DNA of 64,000 nucleotides from assembly GCA_947501695.1 (NCBI GenBank), contig CANMWO010000001.1:496001-560000 (forward strand), in the 5' to 3' direction. The notes under the pieces are model-generated. The model saw only the letters and a list, made by a program, of their open reading frames with translations. It was not told the origin of the DNA and did no database searches. Numbering within the stretch: the stretch's first letter is position 1; each line of letters starts with the position of its first letter. This DNA is from an uncultured Sphingomonadaceae bacterium (GTDB taxonomy: Bacteria > Pseudomonadota > Alphaproteobacteria > Sphingomonadales > Sphingomonadaceae). The translations under genes and the position numbers were made by a program. Positions 43,951 to 53,868 of the stretch are shown here, piece after piece.

Positions 43951-44829
43951 TTAGGGGGACGCAACGTCAATGGCTTCGGCCAAAGCTATTGTTTGTTCAG
44001 CTTGTTGCAAATGAAGCCGTTCGGTCATTTTGCCATCAACAGTGATCACACCTTTGCCGGCATTGGACGGGTCCTTAAACGCGGAAATGATCGCCTGAGC
44101 CTCAGTAATTTTGTTGTGATCAGGAGCAAATGTGCGGTTGGCGATATCAATTTGTGCCGGATGAATAAGCGTCTTTCCATCAAAGCCAAAAGCCTTGGCC
44201 TGCCGACATTCCTGCTCAAAGCCATCAGGGTCTTTAAAATCATTGTAAACGCTGTCCAAGATATTCAACCCAAAAGCGCGCCCGGCCATGATCGTTTGGG
44301 CTATTGCTGGCGTAAATAAAGTCCTATCCTGCTCTGCGCGCATTTCCTTGGCGAGATCGTTAAATCCCATAACGAAAGTCGTCAGGCGGGTAGAGGATGC
44401 TGTCTCTGCAATTTGGGCAATGTTCAGCACGGCCATCGGCATTTCAATCATGGCCCATAGTTGCAAGCCATCACTCGCATTCTCGCCATCGATAATCTCG
44501 GAAATTTTGACAATATCGGCGGCGCTACAAACTTTGGGAACCAATATCGCGCTAGCTTTGCTGGCACTGATGCTCTTCATGTCATCCGCAAACCAAGGCG
44601 TATCCATGGCGTTCACGCGCACAACCATTTCCCGCTTGCCGTAGGCCCCGTCTGCCAGCGCATTGCAGGCGGCATCGCGAGCATCGTCCTTGGCGTCTGG
44701 CGCAACAGCGTCTTCCAGATCGAGGATGATCGTGTCAGCCGGAAGCGTTTTAGCTTTCTCTAACGCTCGCGCATTGGATGCAGGCATATAAAGACAAGAA
44801 CGGCGTGGGCAGAAGTTAGTTTCGGTCAT
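43951..44829 (-). CDS. CitE-like CoA ester lyase (HpcH/HpaI fold)
   Basis: 292 aa. It has RRSCLYMPASNARALEKAKTL, LDLEDAVAPDAK (metal-binding Glu/Asp), MVVRVNAMDTPWF, WAMIEMPMAVLNI and KTLIHPAQIDIANRTF. It is of the beta-lyase family that splits malyl-, citramalyl- or related CoA esters with Mg. It probably acts together with the CaiB transferase downstream. The exact CoA ester is not readable. Confidence 0.9.
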   Translation of the reverse strand: MTETNFCPRRSCLYMPASNARALEKAKTLPADTIILDLEDAVAPDAKDDARDAACNALADGAYGKREMVVRVNAMDTPWFADDMKSISASKASAILVPKVCSAADIVKISEIIDGENASDGLQLWAMIEMPMAVLNIAQIAETASSTRLTTFVMGFNDLAKEMRAEQDRTLFTPAIAQTIMAGRAFGLNILDSVYNDFKDPDGFEQECRQAKAFGFDGKTLIHPAQIDIANRTFAPDHNKITEAQAIISAFKDPSNAGKGVITVDGKMTERLHLQQAEQTIALAEAIDVASP

Positions 44830-44982
44830 GGCGCGAACTCTAACACCTCACCCTGACTCAGAAAACCATGAATTCCGGTATTTTTATACGTTTTGTTAAC
44901 CATAGCCTTTTAAGGCATTTTTAATGAATATTTTACGCTCATACCGGTTTGAGCGTTCGGATTAGTGGGGCTTTCGATCGAG

Positions 44983-45993
44983 ATGAAACTGATCATCCAA
45001 ATACCTTGTTATAATGAAGCAGAGAGCCTGCCAGAGACTCTGGTCGCGCTACCGCGTCAAATTGATGGTATAGATGTGATCGAGATACTGGTGATTGATG
45101 ATGGTAGCCGAGACGATACCAGTGCTGTCGCAAAGCGCTTTGGCGTACATCACATCGTCCGTCACCGCACGAATCGCGGACTGGCGGCAGCTTTTCAATC
45201 GGGTATCAACAAGGCGCTTGCAGAAGGTGCCGATATCATCGTGAATACGGATGCCGACAATCAGTATGAAGGCCAAGATATCAGTAAGTTAGTCGCTCCG
45301 GTTTTGGCGGGTGATGCTGATATTGTTGTCGGCGACCGTGGTGTCAGAGACAACGCTCATTTTGGCAAATTCAAACGCTTGCTGCAAATGCTTGGTAGCG
45401 CCACCGTCAAACGACTATCCAATACACAGATCACCGATGCTGTCAGTGGTTTCCGAGCAATTAGCCGCAGTGCCGCGCAGCGGATCAATATCACTTCCAG
45501 TTTTTCCTATACAACTGAGATGCTCATTCAGGCCGGACGTAAGCGTATGGCGATTGTTTCGGTGCCAATCCGCACCAATGGCGCTGTCCGGCCTTCTCGA
45601 CTGTTCAAATCTGTTCCGCAATTCATCACCAATACCGGCGCGACGATGATCCGGTCCTATGCCATGTATAACCCGCTTAAGGTTTTCGTAATGGTGGGGA
45701 CGATAATCGCACTAATCGGCGCAGCTCCTATTTTGCGCTTTATGTATTTTTACGCAATTGGTCAGGGCAATGGTCATATCCAATCACTGGTAATAGGTGG
45801 TTCGTTGATTGTGCTTGGCGTGGTTGCAATCATGTTTGGTGCGGTTGCTGACCTGGTCGGGCGTAACCGGCAACTTTTGGAGCAGACACTCGAACGTTTG
45901 CGCCATGTTGAAGATCAGTTGCGATCCAATGACGATCAGAGCGAAGATAGCCGCGATAGTGCACAGTCGCTTCGTAACGGAACCCATGGCTAG
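44983..45993 (+). CDS. GT2 polyprenyl-phosphate sugar transferase with C-terminal helices
   Basis: 336 aa from ATG 44983; a GTG 18 nt earlier is the alternative. It has LIIQIPCYNEAESLPETL, IDDGSRDDTS, NTDADNQYEG (DxD), ISRSAAQRI and two C-terminal membrane helices. It is of the dolichol-phosphate-mannose / undecaprenyl type that loads a sugar on the inner-leaflet lipid. It is the first gene of the polysaccharide cluster; the next gene starts within its end. Confidence 0.9.
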   Translation: MKLIIQIPCYNEAESLPETLVALPRQIDGIDVIEILVIDDGSRDDTSAVAKRFGVHHIVRHRTNRGLAAAFQSGINKALAEGADIIVNTDADNQYEGQDISKLVAPVLAGDADIVVGDRGVRDNAHFGKFKRLLQMLGSATVKRLSNTQITDAVSGFRAISRSAAQRINITSSFSYTTEMLIQAGRKRMAIVSVPIRTNGAVRPSRLFKSVPQFITNTGATMIRSYAMYNPLKVFVMVGTIIALIGAAPILRFMYFYAIGQGNGHIQSLVIGGSLIVLGVVAIMFGAVADLVGRNRQLLEQTLERLRHVEDQLRSNDDQSEDSRDSAQSLRNGTHG

Positions 45994-46972
45994 TCCTGCT
46001 GCTCCCGAAATATCCGGTGAACTATTGGCGCAGACCAACGCGAGGCACTCGCTTGTGCGAAAATCTGTCTATGCTGTCGGCAGCATCTTTTTTGCGCTCG
46101 CTATATTTTATATAGCCGCAACCATCCATGACAATTGGTCGGCGATCATTGAACATGACTGGCGCAATACTAACTATTCCTGGTTTGCAGTTGGCGCCGC
46201 AAGCTATGGTTGCAGCATGATTGTAACGGCAATGGTATGGCCATCAGTAATTGCAAAATGGGGTCACGAAATACCGCTTCGGACAGCGCTTGGTATAGGG
46301 CTGGCGGCGCAGATTGGGAAATATTTACCCGGCAATGTTGCCCATTATTTTGGCCGCGCTGCGCTTGCTAAACAGCATAAGATAAGCTTCACCCAGAGTG
46401 GGCTATCGACAATTGTGGAATTTGGCGCGGCTCTATTGGCTGCGGCGCTGGTAGTTTTTGGAGCGACACTGTTGGATAGTTCAATTTGGGTAGACGCGCC
46501 GATTGTTTCGATACTGCCGGAAGGTTTGTTCTGGCCGCTCGCGGTGTTAGCGCTCATCTTTTTCGCCGCTGTTGCAGCTTTTGTTTTCCGCCGTTTGCCC
46601 GAAATTCGCAGTCTGCTCTCGATAGATTTCTGGATAGCCCCAATTTGTTGGCTGACCATCGGCTTTTTGATTACTGGTTTTTCATTTTATGCGCTGGCCA
46701 TCGCATTCTTTGGTGCCTGGTCGATCCCAGTTGCTTCAGTGATTGCGATTTATGCCATAGCATGGGCCGTTGGCTTTCTTATTCCCGGTGCTCCCGCGGG
46801 ATTGGGGGTTCGCGAAGTCATATTAGTCGCGCTCCTAACGCCGATGATTGGTGCCCCTGCAGCTATCATGCTATCTCTCTTTCATCGCCTGCTGAGCGCT
46901 ATGTTGGACTTAACGGCTGCAGCGCTCGCCGCCGCTTTTTTGCTAAAGAAGGAACCGAGCCGTGCAAGCTGA
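45986..46972 (+). CDS. LPG-synthase-fold (UPF0104/YbhN) membrane protein
   Basis: 328 aa from ATG 45986, overlapping the GT2 by 8 nt. It has eight or so helices, with AAQIGKYLPGNVAHYFGRAAL, IYAIAWAVGFLIPGAPAGLGVRE and LLSAMLDLTAAA typical of the family. It lacks a C-terminal lysyl-transferase domain. Such proteins in glycan loci may flip or anchor lipid-linked sugars. That role is inference. Confidence 0.85.
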   Translation: MASPAAPEISGELLAQTNARHSLVRKSVYAVGSIFFALAIFYIAATIHDNWSAIIEHDWRNTNYSWFAVGAASYGCSMIVTAMVWPSVIAKWGHEIPLRTALGIGLAAQIGKYLPGNVAHYFGRAALAKQHKISFTQSGLSTIVEFGAALLAAALVVFGATLLDSSIWVDAPIVSILPEGLFWPLAVLALIFFAAVAAFVFRRLPEIRSLLSIDFWIAPICWLTIGFLITGFSFYALAIAFFGAWSIPVASVIAIYAIAWAVGFLIPGAPAGLGVREVILVALLTPMIGAPAAIMLSLFHRLLSAMLDLTAAALAAAFLLKKEPSRAS

Positions 46973-47315
46973 CTTAGTTCAACGTATCGATGACAAAGTG
47001 GCGATCAAAATTTGTTCAGCGATACGAAGCTCGCTGCGTCCGGATGGTAAACTTTATCTTCACACGCCTAATCTGGATTTCTTTATGGAGCGAGCCAAGG
47101 ATATTGGCGTGCTGAAGCAATTTCTCGAGAATGTTACTGTGCACTATGGCGAGGGCACTATAGATGTGCTGATAGAATCAGACTTTAATGCTGGTCAAAT
47201 TAAGGTCGAAACTATCGCGCATTACAGTATTCTGAAAGTGCTTCATCCGCTTGGTAAGCTTCCTGTAGTCGGAAAATATTTTCAGTCGCGGTTAGGGATT
47301 GAAGCATCGGTATGA
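46962..47315 (+). pseudogene. N-terminally truncated SAM methyltransferase remnant
   Basis: 117 aa from GTG 46962, which overlaps the LPG-synthase-like gene by 11 bases. The chain corresponds to the C-terminal half of a class I methyltransferase: RSSLRPDGKLYLHTPNLDFF and IAHYSILKVLHPLGKLP, ending VGKYFQSRLGIEASV. The SAM-binding motif I and the first strands are absent. The neighbours are tightly spaced, so the lost part was probably removed by an in-frame deletion. It is unlikely to be catalytic; it might still be translated. Confidence 0.72.
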
Positions 47316-48958
47316 TCAAAGCTTCGCCAATTGGATTTGAGACACGAAACCGGATGGGCCTCGTTTTCGGGGCTTTTGTTCTGGTGATCGCTGCTCAAGC
47401 TTGGTTGATCTTTGAAAAGGCGATAAATTGGGACGAGTTCCTGCACTTCGGGCAAATCTATGATTTAGCCGGTGGAAAGCTTAACAGTAGTGTACAAACG
47501 ATCCATACGCGGTTTTTTGGCTGGGCAACATTAGTCTCACAAGATGTCATTACGCAAATTCAGGCCGCACGCGTCGCGATGTTGGCTTGCGCAGTACTTA
47601 CAGCAATATGCGTCGTGATATTGGCTAAGCGTCTGGCCGATTTCCACACTGCACTTTTGTGCGGTATTGCTTATTTGACGGCGGGCTTTGTTTTTACGAA
47701 CGCTTTTACCTATAGGCCTGATCCGGTTGCAGCTGCCGCACTAATGGGCGCGTTATGCGTTTTCGCTTATGGACGTTTTTCATGGAAGCGCGCTGCTTTG
47801 ATGGGCATGCTTATTGGTTTGGCTGGAGCCGTCACCATAAAGAGCGTTTTCTATTTGCCTTGTTTTGCCGCGATTGCATGGCTGCACTGGAGCAGGCAGG
47901 AAGAACGGAAGCTTGTTGTTTTCTTTCTTTTTTGCGCCGTGGCCGTTATCGCGACTACGTGCTTCGCATTGTTGGTTGGACTGCACGGCTTAGGTATTCC
48001 AGCTGGTGACAATCAAGCGAGTAATCTTGGCAGGAGCATGGACAGTTTTATCCAATTCGGCGTGTTTGAAAAAGTACGCTACGTTTTTGCTGAGGCGATA
48101 TTCGCACCGCTGGTAACCATCAGCCTGATAGCGCTTCCGTTTGTCGCGCGAGGTTTGCCAAAGCAAACCATATACCTGTTACTCGGCTTGTGTGGGCCTT
48201 TGCTCTGTCTGCTTTTTTACCGCAACACTTTTCCTTATTTCTTTACCTTTCTCTTGCCGCCGATTTGCGTTGCGATAGCGCCGGTTTTGTCCAAGCTGGT
48301 CGAGCGCTACGGCCGTGTACCGGTTCTCATTCTTGCATTGTTCGGGCCGGTATTTCTGCTGGTACAAGAACCATTCGGTACGTTGGAGCGACAACGCGCG
48401 ACCATAAGCGAAGTGGAACGGCTCTTTCCAAATCCCACGCCCTATCTGTCCTATTCAAGCTATGTTCCACAATATCCTAGACAATTTCCTTCACTCATTT
48501 CGGGCGTCGCTTTGCGCTACTACTGGAGTGAAGGCGACAGCCGGATAGCGCGTGATATCGAAGCAGGCAGGATCGCTTTCGTTATTGCCACCGGCGATGC
48601 GCTTGAGGCAGTCTATCAAAATGAAGAGCCCGTTTCGATTCTGCCCGAGCGCGACGTGAAGGCGTTGCGCAATAATTTTCTGCGACATAGCGACGCGATT
48701 TATATTGCGGGTCGGGAAATTTGTCCGAAGCCGAACGATCAGGCCGTTACGATTGTTCGCGGTGGCCGCTATTCTCTCGAAGGAGGCGATCTTGTGATCG
48801 ACGGTCGCCGGGTGGAGGAAGGTGCTAGCCTCACGTTACGTCCAGGGACGCATCGGGTTAGTTACCGGCAGGGACTATGCGCCAAATTGTGGGCACTCGA
48901 TCAAGTCCCTAAGCTACCGAAAGGTTTTCCATCGGGCCCGATTGCTGGGGGGTTTTGA
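47312..48958 (+). CDS. GT-C (ArnT/PMT-like) membrane glycosyltransferase
   Basis: 548 aa with about eleven helices in the first ~380 residues. The first loop contains AINWDEFLHFGQIYDL, whose Asp-Glu matches the GT-C catalytic loop. The remainder is a soluble outer domain ending GPIAGGF with no known motif. It probably transfers a sugar from a polyprenyl-phosphate donor, which the upstream GT2 may provide. It overlaps the remnant methyltransferase by 4 bases. Confidence 0.8.
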   Translation: MIKASPIGFETRNRMGLVFGAFVLVIAAQAWLIFEKAINWDEFLHFGQIYDLAGGKLNSSVQTIHTRFFGWATLVSQDVITQIQAARVAMLACAVLTAICVVILAKRLADFHTALLCGIAYLTAGFVFTNAFTYRPDPVAAAALMGALCVFAYGRFSWKRAALMGMLIGLAGAVTIKSVFYLPCFAAIAWLHWSRQEERKLVVFFLFCAVAVIATTCFALLVGLHGLGIPAGDNQASNLGRSMDSFIQFGVFEKVRYVFAEAIFAPLVTISLIALPFVARGLPKQTIYLLLGLCGPLLCLLFYRNTFPYFFTFLLPPICVAIAPVLSKLVERYGRVPVLILALFGPVFLLVQEPFGTLERQRATISEVERLFPNPTPYLSYSSYVPQYPRQFPSLISGVALRYYWSEGDSRIARDIEAGRIAFVIATGDALEAVYQNEEPVSILPERDVKALRNNFLRHSDAIYIAGREICPKPNDQAVTIVRGGRYSLEGGDLVIDGRRVEEGASLTLRPGTHRVSYRQGLCAKLWALDQVPKLPKGFPSGPIAGGF

Positions 48959-48962
48959 AGTG

Positions 48963-50021
48963 ATGCATCGCTCAAATTTACCTGTTAGCTCGAAAAACCC
49001 TGCTATCCGATTCATCACTCGCAAATGGCCTCCCGCTATGGGTGGCATGGAAACCTATTGCCTGCGCTTGACCGAAGAAATGGCAAAAACGCAGAAACTC
49101 GAAATTATTGCGTTGCCAGGTAAATCTAATGGCGACGTACCGTCCGCTCTATCATTGATCTGGTTCGGAATAACGACGGCGGTGCAACTATTGTTTATGA
49201 AACCCGTTGCGACGGTTCATATCGGCGATGTCGCGAGCTGGCCTTTAGGATGGATCGCGTCCCTTCGTCATCCTCGGAGCAAGATTATCCTCTCTGCACA
49301 TGGCTCGGACCTGAACTTCGCGACCGGCACAGGACCCTGGTCGAGTATCTATGCAAAATACATATGGCTGGCCTCCAAGCTTTTGGGCAACGCAAAGATT
49401 ATCGCCAATAGCGAATGGATAGCTGAATTAGCCAGGGGTCAGGGATTTGCGCATGTGGTGACCGTTCCGCTGGCAACGGATATGAAGGCAAATCATGTAT
49501 CAAGCGGGCATAATGGCTGCCTGTTCTTTGCGGGAAGAATAATGCCGAGCAAAGGTCTATCATTCATTGTAGAACGAGTTTTACCATTGTTATCGCAGCC
49601 ATTGAAAATCCGTGTCGCTGGAACCGTATGGGATAAGCAGGAAGGTCTCATACTATCTGCCCCAGCCGTCGAATATCTGGGTGTACTTGAGCAGGACCAC
49701 TTAGCCCAAGAATTTGAGCAGGCCCTTTGTGTTGTTGTTCCAAGCCTCAGTAGAGAAGGTTTCGGGCTGGTTGCTGCAGAAGCTGCAGCTTGCGGAGGCG
49801 TCGTTTTAGCATCCGACCATAGCGGCCTTGCGGAAGTTGTAACGAAAGAGGTTGGGTTTGTGGCAGATTCAACAATTCCGGCAGATTGGGCAGCTGCAAT
49901 TGAAAAAATTCAAAACTGGTCGCAAAAGAACCGGGCGGATCATGTCCGACAATCGATGTCAGTCGCTCGCACTCAATATAGTTGGGATCGCGCAGCCCAA
50001 GACACATTGGCTGCCTATTAG
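48963..50021 (+). CDS. GT4-family glycosyltransferase
   Basis: 352 aa from ATG 48963, 4 nt after the preceding stop; the frame is open earlier inside that gene. GT-B features: PAMGGMETYCLRLTEEMAK, LSAHGSDLNF, FFAGRIMPSKGLSFIV and the EX7E motif SREGFGLVAAEAAACGG. It uses a nucleotide sugar at the cytoplasmic face to extend a surface glycan. Confidence 0.9.
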   Translation: MHRSNLPVSSKNPAIRFITRKWPPAMGGMETYCLRLTEEMAKTQKLEIIALPGKSNGDVPSALSLIWFGITTAVQLLFMKPVATVHIGDVASWPLGWIASLRHPRSKIILSAHGSDLNFATGTGPWSSIYAKYIWLASKLLGNAKIIANSEWIAELARGQGFAHVVTVPLATDMKANHVSSGHNGCLFFAGRIMPSKGLSFIVERVLPLLSQPLKIRVAGTVWDKQEGLILSAPAVEYLGVLEQDHLAQEFEQALCVVVPSLSREGFGLVAAEAAACGGVVLASDHSGLAEVVTKEVGFVADSTIPADWAAAIEKIQNWSQKNRADHVRQSMSVARTQYSWDRAAQDTLAAY

Positions 50022-50291
50022 GGCACTATGTTTCGTCGCCGATGGTATGGATTTCGACATATCATAACTCGTTAGCGTGATCATCTGGGGGCAGCTTTAA
50101 GCGATTCGTCGATGTCGATCAATTTTGCATCGGTATCTTAAAATGCCGCCGGCTCTAGGTAGAGAAGCTCTCGGTATTGTGCTGCTCATGGCTAACTCAA
50201 TAGTGACCGCTCTTCGTCTAAAATTTTCACAACCACGTTTTATCTTCACTTGTTCATTGACGGTTAGGGATCACTGAGCCAAGTGGCGCCT

Positions 50292-50669
50292 ATGCAATGG
50301 TTGGAAATCAAGATTTGGCTGGAAAGCGCGACCGGTTTCGATCGTGACGCGCTTCATATATATGGTGCTGTCATCATTCAATTCGGCCTTGCGCTTTTCT
50401 TTAGACGATCACTGGCCAGTCCTTGGCCCTGGATAGCGGTGCTGATTGTGGCGCTTGCCAATGAATATTTTGATTACCAACGCGTGGGCGAAAGTGCTAA
50501 TTCAAAGGCTATATTCCAAGCGGAAGGATACAAGGATATGTGGAACACGATGCTGATCCCAACTTTCCTGTTATTGGTCGCGCGGATTTGGCCAACATGG
50601 ATGATTGGTAAGTCGAAAAAATTGGATCGATCTGCAGCAGTTACCGTTCGAGAAAAAAACTCAAACTAG
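50292..50669 (+). CDS. VanZ-like / EPS-locus small membrane protein, function unknown
   Basis: 125 aa from ATG 50292 (a GTG 9 nt before is possible). Three helices are visible, with WLESATGFDRDALHIYGAV at the front, a pattern I associate with small proteins of sphingomonad glycan loci. It has no catalytic motif. Its stop overlaps the convergent manC stop by 4 bases. Confidence 0.72.
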   Translation: MQWLEIKIWLESATGFDRDALHIYGAVIIQFGLALFFRRSLASPWPWIAVLIVALANEYFDYQRVGESANSKAIFQAEGYKDMWNTMLIPTFLLLVARIWPTWMIGKSKKLDRSAAVTVREKNSN

Positions 50670-51733
50670 TCTGTGTTCTTCCGCGCTGTCACAATTTTTC
50701 TGACGTTTTGCGACTGCCCTTTTGGTAAGATCATGACTTGATCGCCGTTTGCAACGATGATCAGATGCTCGACGCCAAATGTGGTAATTTCTAGTCCATC
50801 GGCATGGATAAGATTGTTATTGGACTCTACCGCAACGACGTCGCCGGACGTTACATTGGCATCGTCGTCAGACTTACTGATTTCAAACAAGGAATCCCAA
50901 CTTCCGACATCGGACCATCCTGGATTAACCGGCGTCACAGCTACTTTCTCGGCTTTTTCCATGATTGCGTAGTCAATCGAATCTGATGGCGCACTGGCAA
51001 AACTGGCTTCATCTGGCTTGATCTGTGTCTGATCCCGATCTGCTTTTTCCATCGCATTTGCGGCAGCTTGCAGCATTTCGGGTGCCTGTTTGGCTAGCGC
51101 TTCCAAATAGGTGTCGGCCCTGAACAAAAAGATACCCGCATTCCAGTGAAAGCCACCTTCAGCAAGCATTTTTTCGGCGTTTGTGCGATTTGGTTTCTCT
51201 ACAAAACGCTGAGCTGCGAAGCTATTTTCACTACCCACAAGGGGTTCGCCTTGCTGAATATAGCCATAGCCTGTCTCGGCTTCCTGAGGTTCTATCCCGA
51301 ACGTGACCAGCCAACGCGCTTTGGCCAGTGAAATGGATTGCCTGACCGCTTCCTGAAACAGGGTCACATTTTTGATGACATGATCGCTGGGCATGACGAG
51401 CATCAGGTCTTGGGGATCTTTGCAGGCAAGAGCAGCTAAGGCAATGGCAGGGGCTGTATTTCTCGCGCAAGGTTCCAATATATGCGCCAGCACGTTTGCT
51501 CCAATTTCATCCATCTGTTGTTCGGCGAGGTCCGCATGTTTTGTTCCGCCGACGATGATCGGGAGATCAAAAAGGCTGGTTTCCCGGCAGCGCTCTAATG
51601 TAAGCTGGAACATGCTTAGCGGGCCTGTCAAATTGAGAAATTGTTTGGGGCATTTATCAGTCGAAACAGGCCATAAACGAGTTCCCGAACCACCGGACAA
51701 TATGACGGGCGTTATAAGATCATTTTGGTTCAT
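50666..51733 (-). CDS. manC: Mannose-1-phosphate guanylyltransferase
   Basis: 355 aa. The nucleotidyltransferase signature VILSGGSGTRLWPVSTDKCP and PKQFLNLTG, then FVEKPNRTNAEKML and FLFRADTYLEAL, are clear. It is single-domain: the C-terminal mannose-6-phosphate isomerase half found in bifunctional ManC is missing and supplied by the next gene upstream. It makes GDP-mannose for the adjacent glycan pathway. Confidence 0.94.
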   Translation of the reverse strand: MNQNDLITPVILSGGSGTRLWPVSTDKCPKQFLNLTGPLSMFQLTLERCRETSLFDLPIIVGGTKHADLAEQQMDEIGANVLAHILEPCARNTAPAIALAALACKDPQDLMLVMPSDHVIKNVTLFQEAVRQSISLAKARWLVTFGIEPQEAETGYGYIQQGEPLVGSENSFAAQRFVEKPNRTNAEKMLAEGGFHWNAGIFLFRADTYLEALAKQAPEMLQAAANAMEKADRDQTQIKPDEASFASAPSDSIDYAIMEKAEKVAVTPVNPGWSDVGSWDSLFEISKSDDDANVTSGDVVAVESNNNLIHADGLEITTFGVEHLIIVANGDQVMILPKGQSQNVRKIVTARKNTD

Positions 51734-51743
51734 ATTATTCGGC

Positions 51744-52547
51744 TCAATTCAAACTACACGCGATCAAGGACTTGATATTTTTGGATAAATCAATTTCTGA
51801 AGCGGTGGTGCATAAACCGCATTCTCCTGCAGCAATGGCTTTGCCTCTGGTCGTGACCTTACCTTCCAAAGGAAGAATTTGCCATTCGCCAGCCGATGTG
51901 CCTTTCAATATATTCGGGTCATCTCCAATGACCTGAAATAGCTTGAAACACGGTCCCTCAATCAATTGAACTGATTTATCGGTAACAATGTCCTGATAAT
52001 TTTTCATGTCATAGGGCGCGAAGGTCGCAACTGAAAGAGCGTCTTCCAAATGCAGATCACGCGGTCGCCCATAATCATATAGCCGGTAGGTTATATCGGA
52101 ATTTTGTTGGACTTCTATTAGCTGTATTCCCGGACCAATAGCGTGGATAGTGCCCGCTGGAATATAGTATAAATCCCCTGATTTTACGCGCTTCCAGTCA
52201 ATAAGCCCCTCGATTTGACCACAAGCCACGGCCGCATGTAATTTGGTTGCGCTTACTTTTTTTGTGAGGCCGATTCCTAACACGGCATCCGGTGCGGCTT
52301 CCAAGATATACCAACATTCTTCCTTGCCGTTAGGAAGGCCTTTCCGTCGGGCCTGCCGGTCATTGGGATGAACTTGTATGGACAGTTTCTCACTAGTGAA
52401 CAGATATTTGGACAATAATTTCGGGGTGATGCCTTTGGGCGGCTGAAACCAGATTTCGCCGATTTTATCTTTTTGCTTACCACCAAATATCTTGGGCAGG
52501 CTCATTTGGCCCCAAGGTTTTGCAACATTTTTCTGTTTCAGTTTCAT
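51744..52547 (-). CDS. manA: Mannose-6-phosphate isomerase, class I
   Basis: 267 aa from ATG 52547 (MKLKQKNVAKPWG), with the longer frame reaching back into ugd lacking family similarity. It has KPWGQMSLPKIFGGK, SIQVHPNDRQAR (zinc ligands), GLIDWKRVKSGDLYYIPAGTIHAIG and PRDLHLEDAL. It converts fructose-6-phosphate and mannose-6-phosphate. It lies 16 nt after ugd and 10 nt before manC. Confidence 0.92.
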   Translation of the reverse strand: MKLKQKNVAKPWGQMSLPKIFGGKQKDKIGEIWFQPPKGITPKLLSKYLFTSEKLSIQVHPNDRQARRKGLPNGKEECWYILEAAPDAVLGIGLTKKVSATKLHAAVACGQIEGLIDWKRVKSGDLYYIPAGTIHAIGPGIQLIEVQQNSDITYRLYDYGRPRDLHLEDALSVATFAPYDMKNYQDIVTDKSVQLIEGPCFKLFQVIGDDPNILKGTSAGEWQILPLEGKVTTRGKAIAAGECGLCTTASEIDLSKNIKSLIACSLN

Positions 52548-52563
52548 GCCAGTACCGCAACGT

Positions 52564-53868
52564 TCAGCTTCGACCGATACTGGTATATTCCAGTCCGCTT
52601 TTCGCGACATCGGCGGGATGATAGATATTGCGCAGATCAACCAATGTTTTTCCAGACATTGCTGATGACAACTTTTCAAGGTCGAGCGCTCGAAAGGCAT
52701 CCCATTCCGTAACAATGACGACAGCATTAGCGCTAGCAGCAGCCTCATAGCTGTTTTGAGTCATTGTAACATCTGGCATTATTTCTGCTGCTACTTCCAT
52801 GCCTTCTGGGTCAAACGCGCTGACCTTTGCCCCAGCATCCATCAATGTTTGTGCTATTGCAATGGACGGGGCGTCTCGCATGTCGTCAGTATTGGGTTTG
52901 AAGGTAAGGCCAAGTAAGGCAATTTTTTTGTCGCGCACCTCACCGCCCAGCGCTTGAATAACTTTGCGGCCCATTGCGCGTTTACGCTGATCGTTGACCT
53001 GAACAACCGCTTCAACAATACGGACTGGGCTTTCATGATCTTGGGCGGTTTTTAACAGTGCTAGAGTATCCTTTGGAAAACAGCTGCCACCATAGCCGGG
53101 GCCGGCATGCAGAAATTTGGAACCGATGCGGTTGTCCAAACCAATGCCGCGCGAAACTTCTTGAACATCGGCACCAACTTTCTCACACAAGTCTGCAATT
53201 TCATTGATAAATGTTATTTTGGTCGCGAGAAACGCGTTAGCTGCATATTTGGTCAATTCTGCTGTGCGGCGGCCGGTAAAGAGAATAGGGGATTGGTTCA
53301 AGAATAGTGGGCGATAAATCTCGCTCATGACTTCTTTTGCCCATTCTATTTCAGCACCGATGACGATGCGATCAGGCCGTTTGAAATCGTCAATCGCGGC
53401 ACCTTCTCTTAGAAATTCGGGATTGGATACAACGGCAAACTGATCGGCGTTAAGCTTTTTTGACAATATCATTTCGACTTCGTCACCAGTACCGACGGGT
53501 ACTGTTGATTTAGTGACGATGACAGTGGGTTTGGTGATTGCTTCAGCTATCTCTTCACTGGCTGCATAAACATAGCTCAGGTCAGCATGGCCATCACCGC
53601 GCCGCGATGGAGTTCCTACAGCAATGAACACGGCATCGCAATCTTTCAACGATTTTTTAAGATCGCCCGAAAAAGAGAGGCGATTGCCATTTACATTGCG
53701 TTCTACCAAACTGGCAAGGCCCGGCTCAAAAATGGGCATGATATTTTGATTGAGTTTGTCAATTTTGCTGGGATCCTTATCGACGCACACAACCTCATGG
53801 CCAAAATCAGCAAAACAGGCTCCAGAAACTAGGCCGACGTAGCCAGATCCGATCATTGCTATTTTCAT
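52564..53868 (-). CDS. ugd: UDP-glucose 6-dehydrogenase
   Basis: 434 aa, ATG with AAGGAAC upstream. The NAD fold is KIAMIGSGYVGLVSGACFAD, followed by VIVTKSTVPVGTG, FLREGAAIDDFKRPDRIVIG, the catalytic Cys in GPGYGGSCFPKDTLALL and ALLGLTFKPNTDDMRDAPS. It oxidises UDP-glucose to UDP-glucuronate, an acidic building block. It is first in the ugd-manA-manC run. Confidence 0.96.
   Translation of the reverse strand: MKIAMIGSGYVGLVSGACFADFGHEVVCVDKDPSKIDKLNQNIMPIFEPGLASLVERNVNGNRLSFSGDLKKSLKDCDAVFIAVGTPSRRGDGHADLSYVYAASEEIAEAITKPTVIVTKSTVPVGTGDEVEMILSKKLNADQFAVVSNPEFLREGAAIDDFKRPDRIVIGAEIEWAKEVMSEIYRPLFLNQSPILFTGRRTAELTKYAANAFLATKITFINEIADLCEKVGADVQEVSRGIGLDNRIGSKFLHAGPGYGGSCFPKDTLALLKTAQDHESPVRIVEAVVQVNDQRKRAMGRKVIQALGGEVRDKKIALLGLTFKPNTDDMRDAPSIAIAQTLMDAGAKVSAFDPEGMEVAAEIMPDVTMTQNSYEAAASANAVVIVTEWDAFRALDLEKLSSAMSGKTLVDLRNIYHPADVAKSGLEYTSIGRS

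Noticed and set aside
44905-44916. GCCTTTTAAGGC followed by ATTTTT as a terminator
   Set aside because: It sits between divergent genes, where no transcript should end, and its stem is only 4 bp; it is more likely chance AT-rich sequence.
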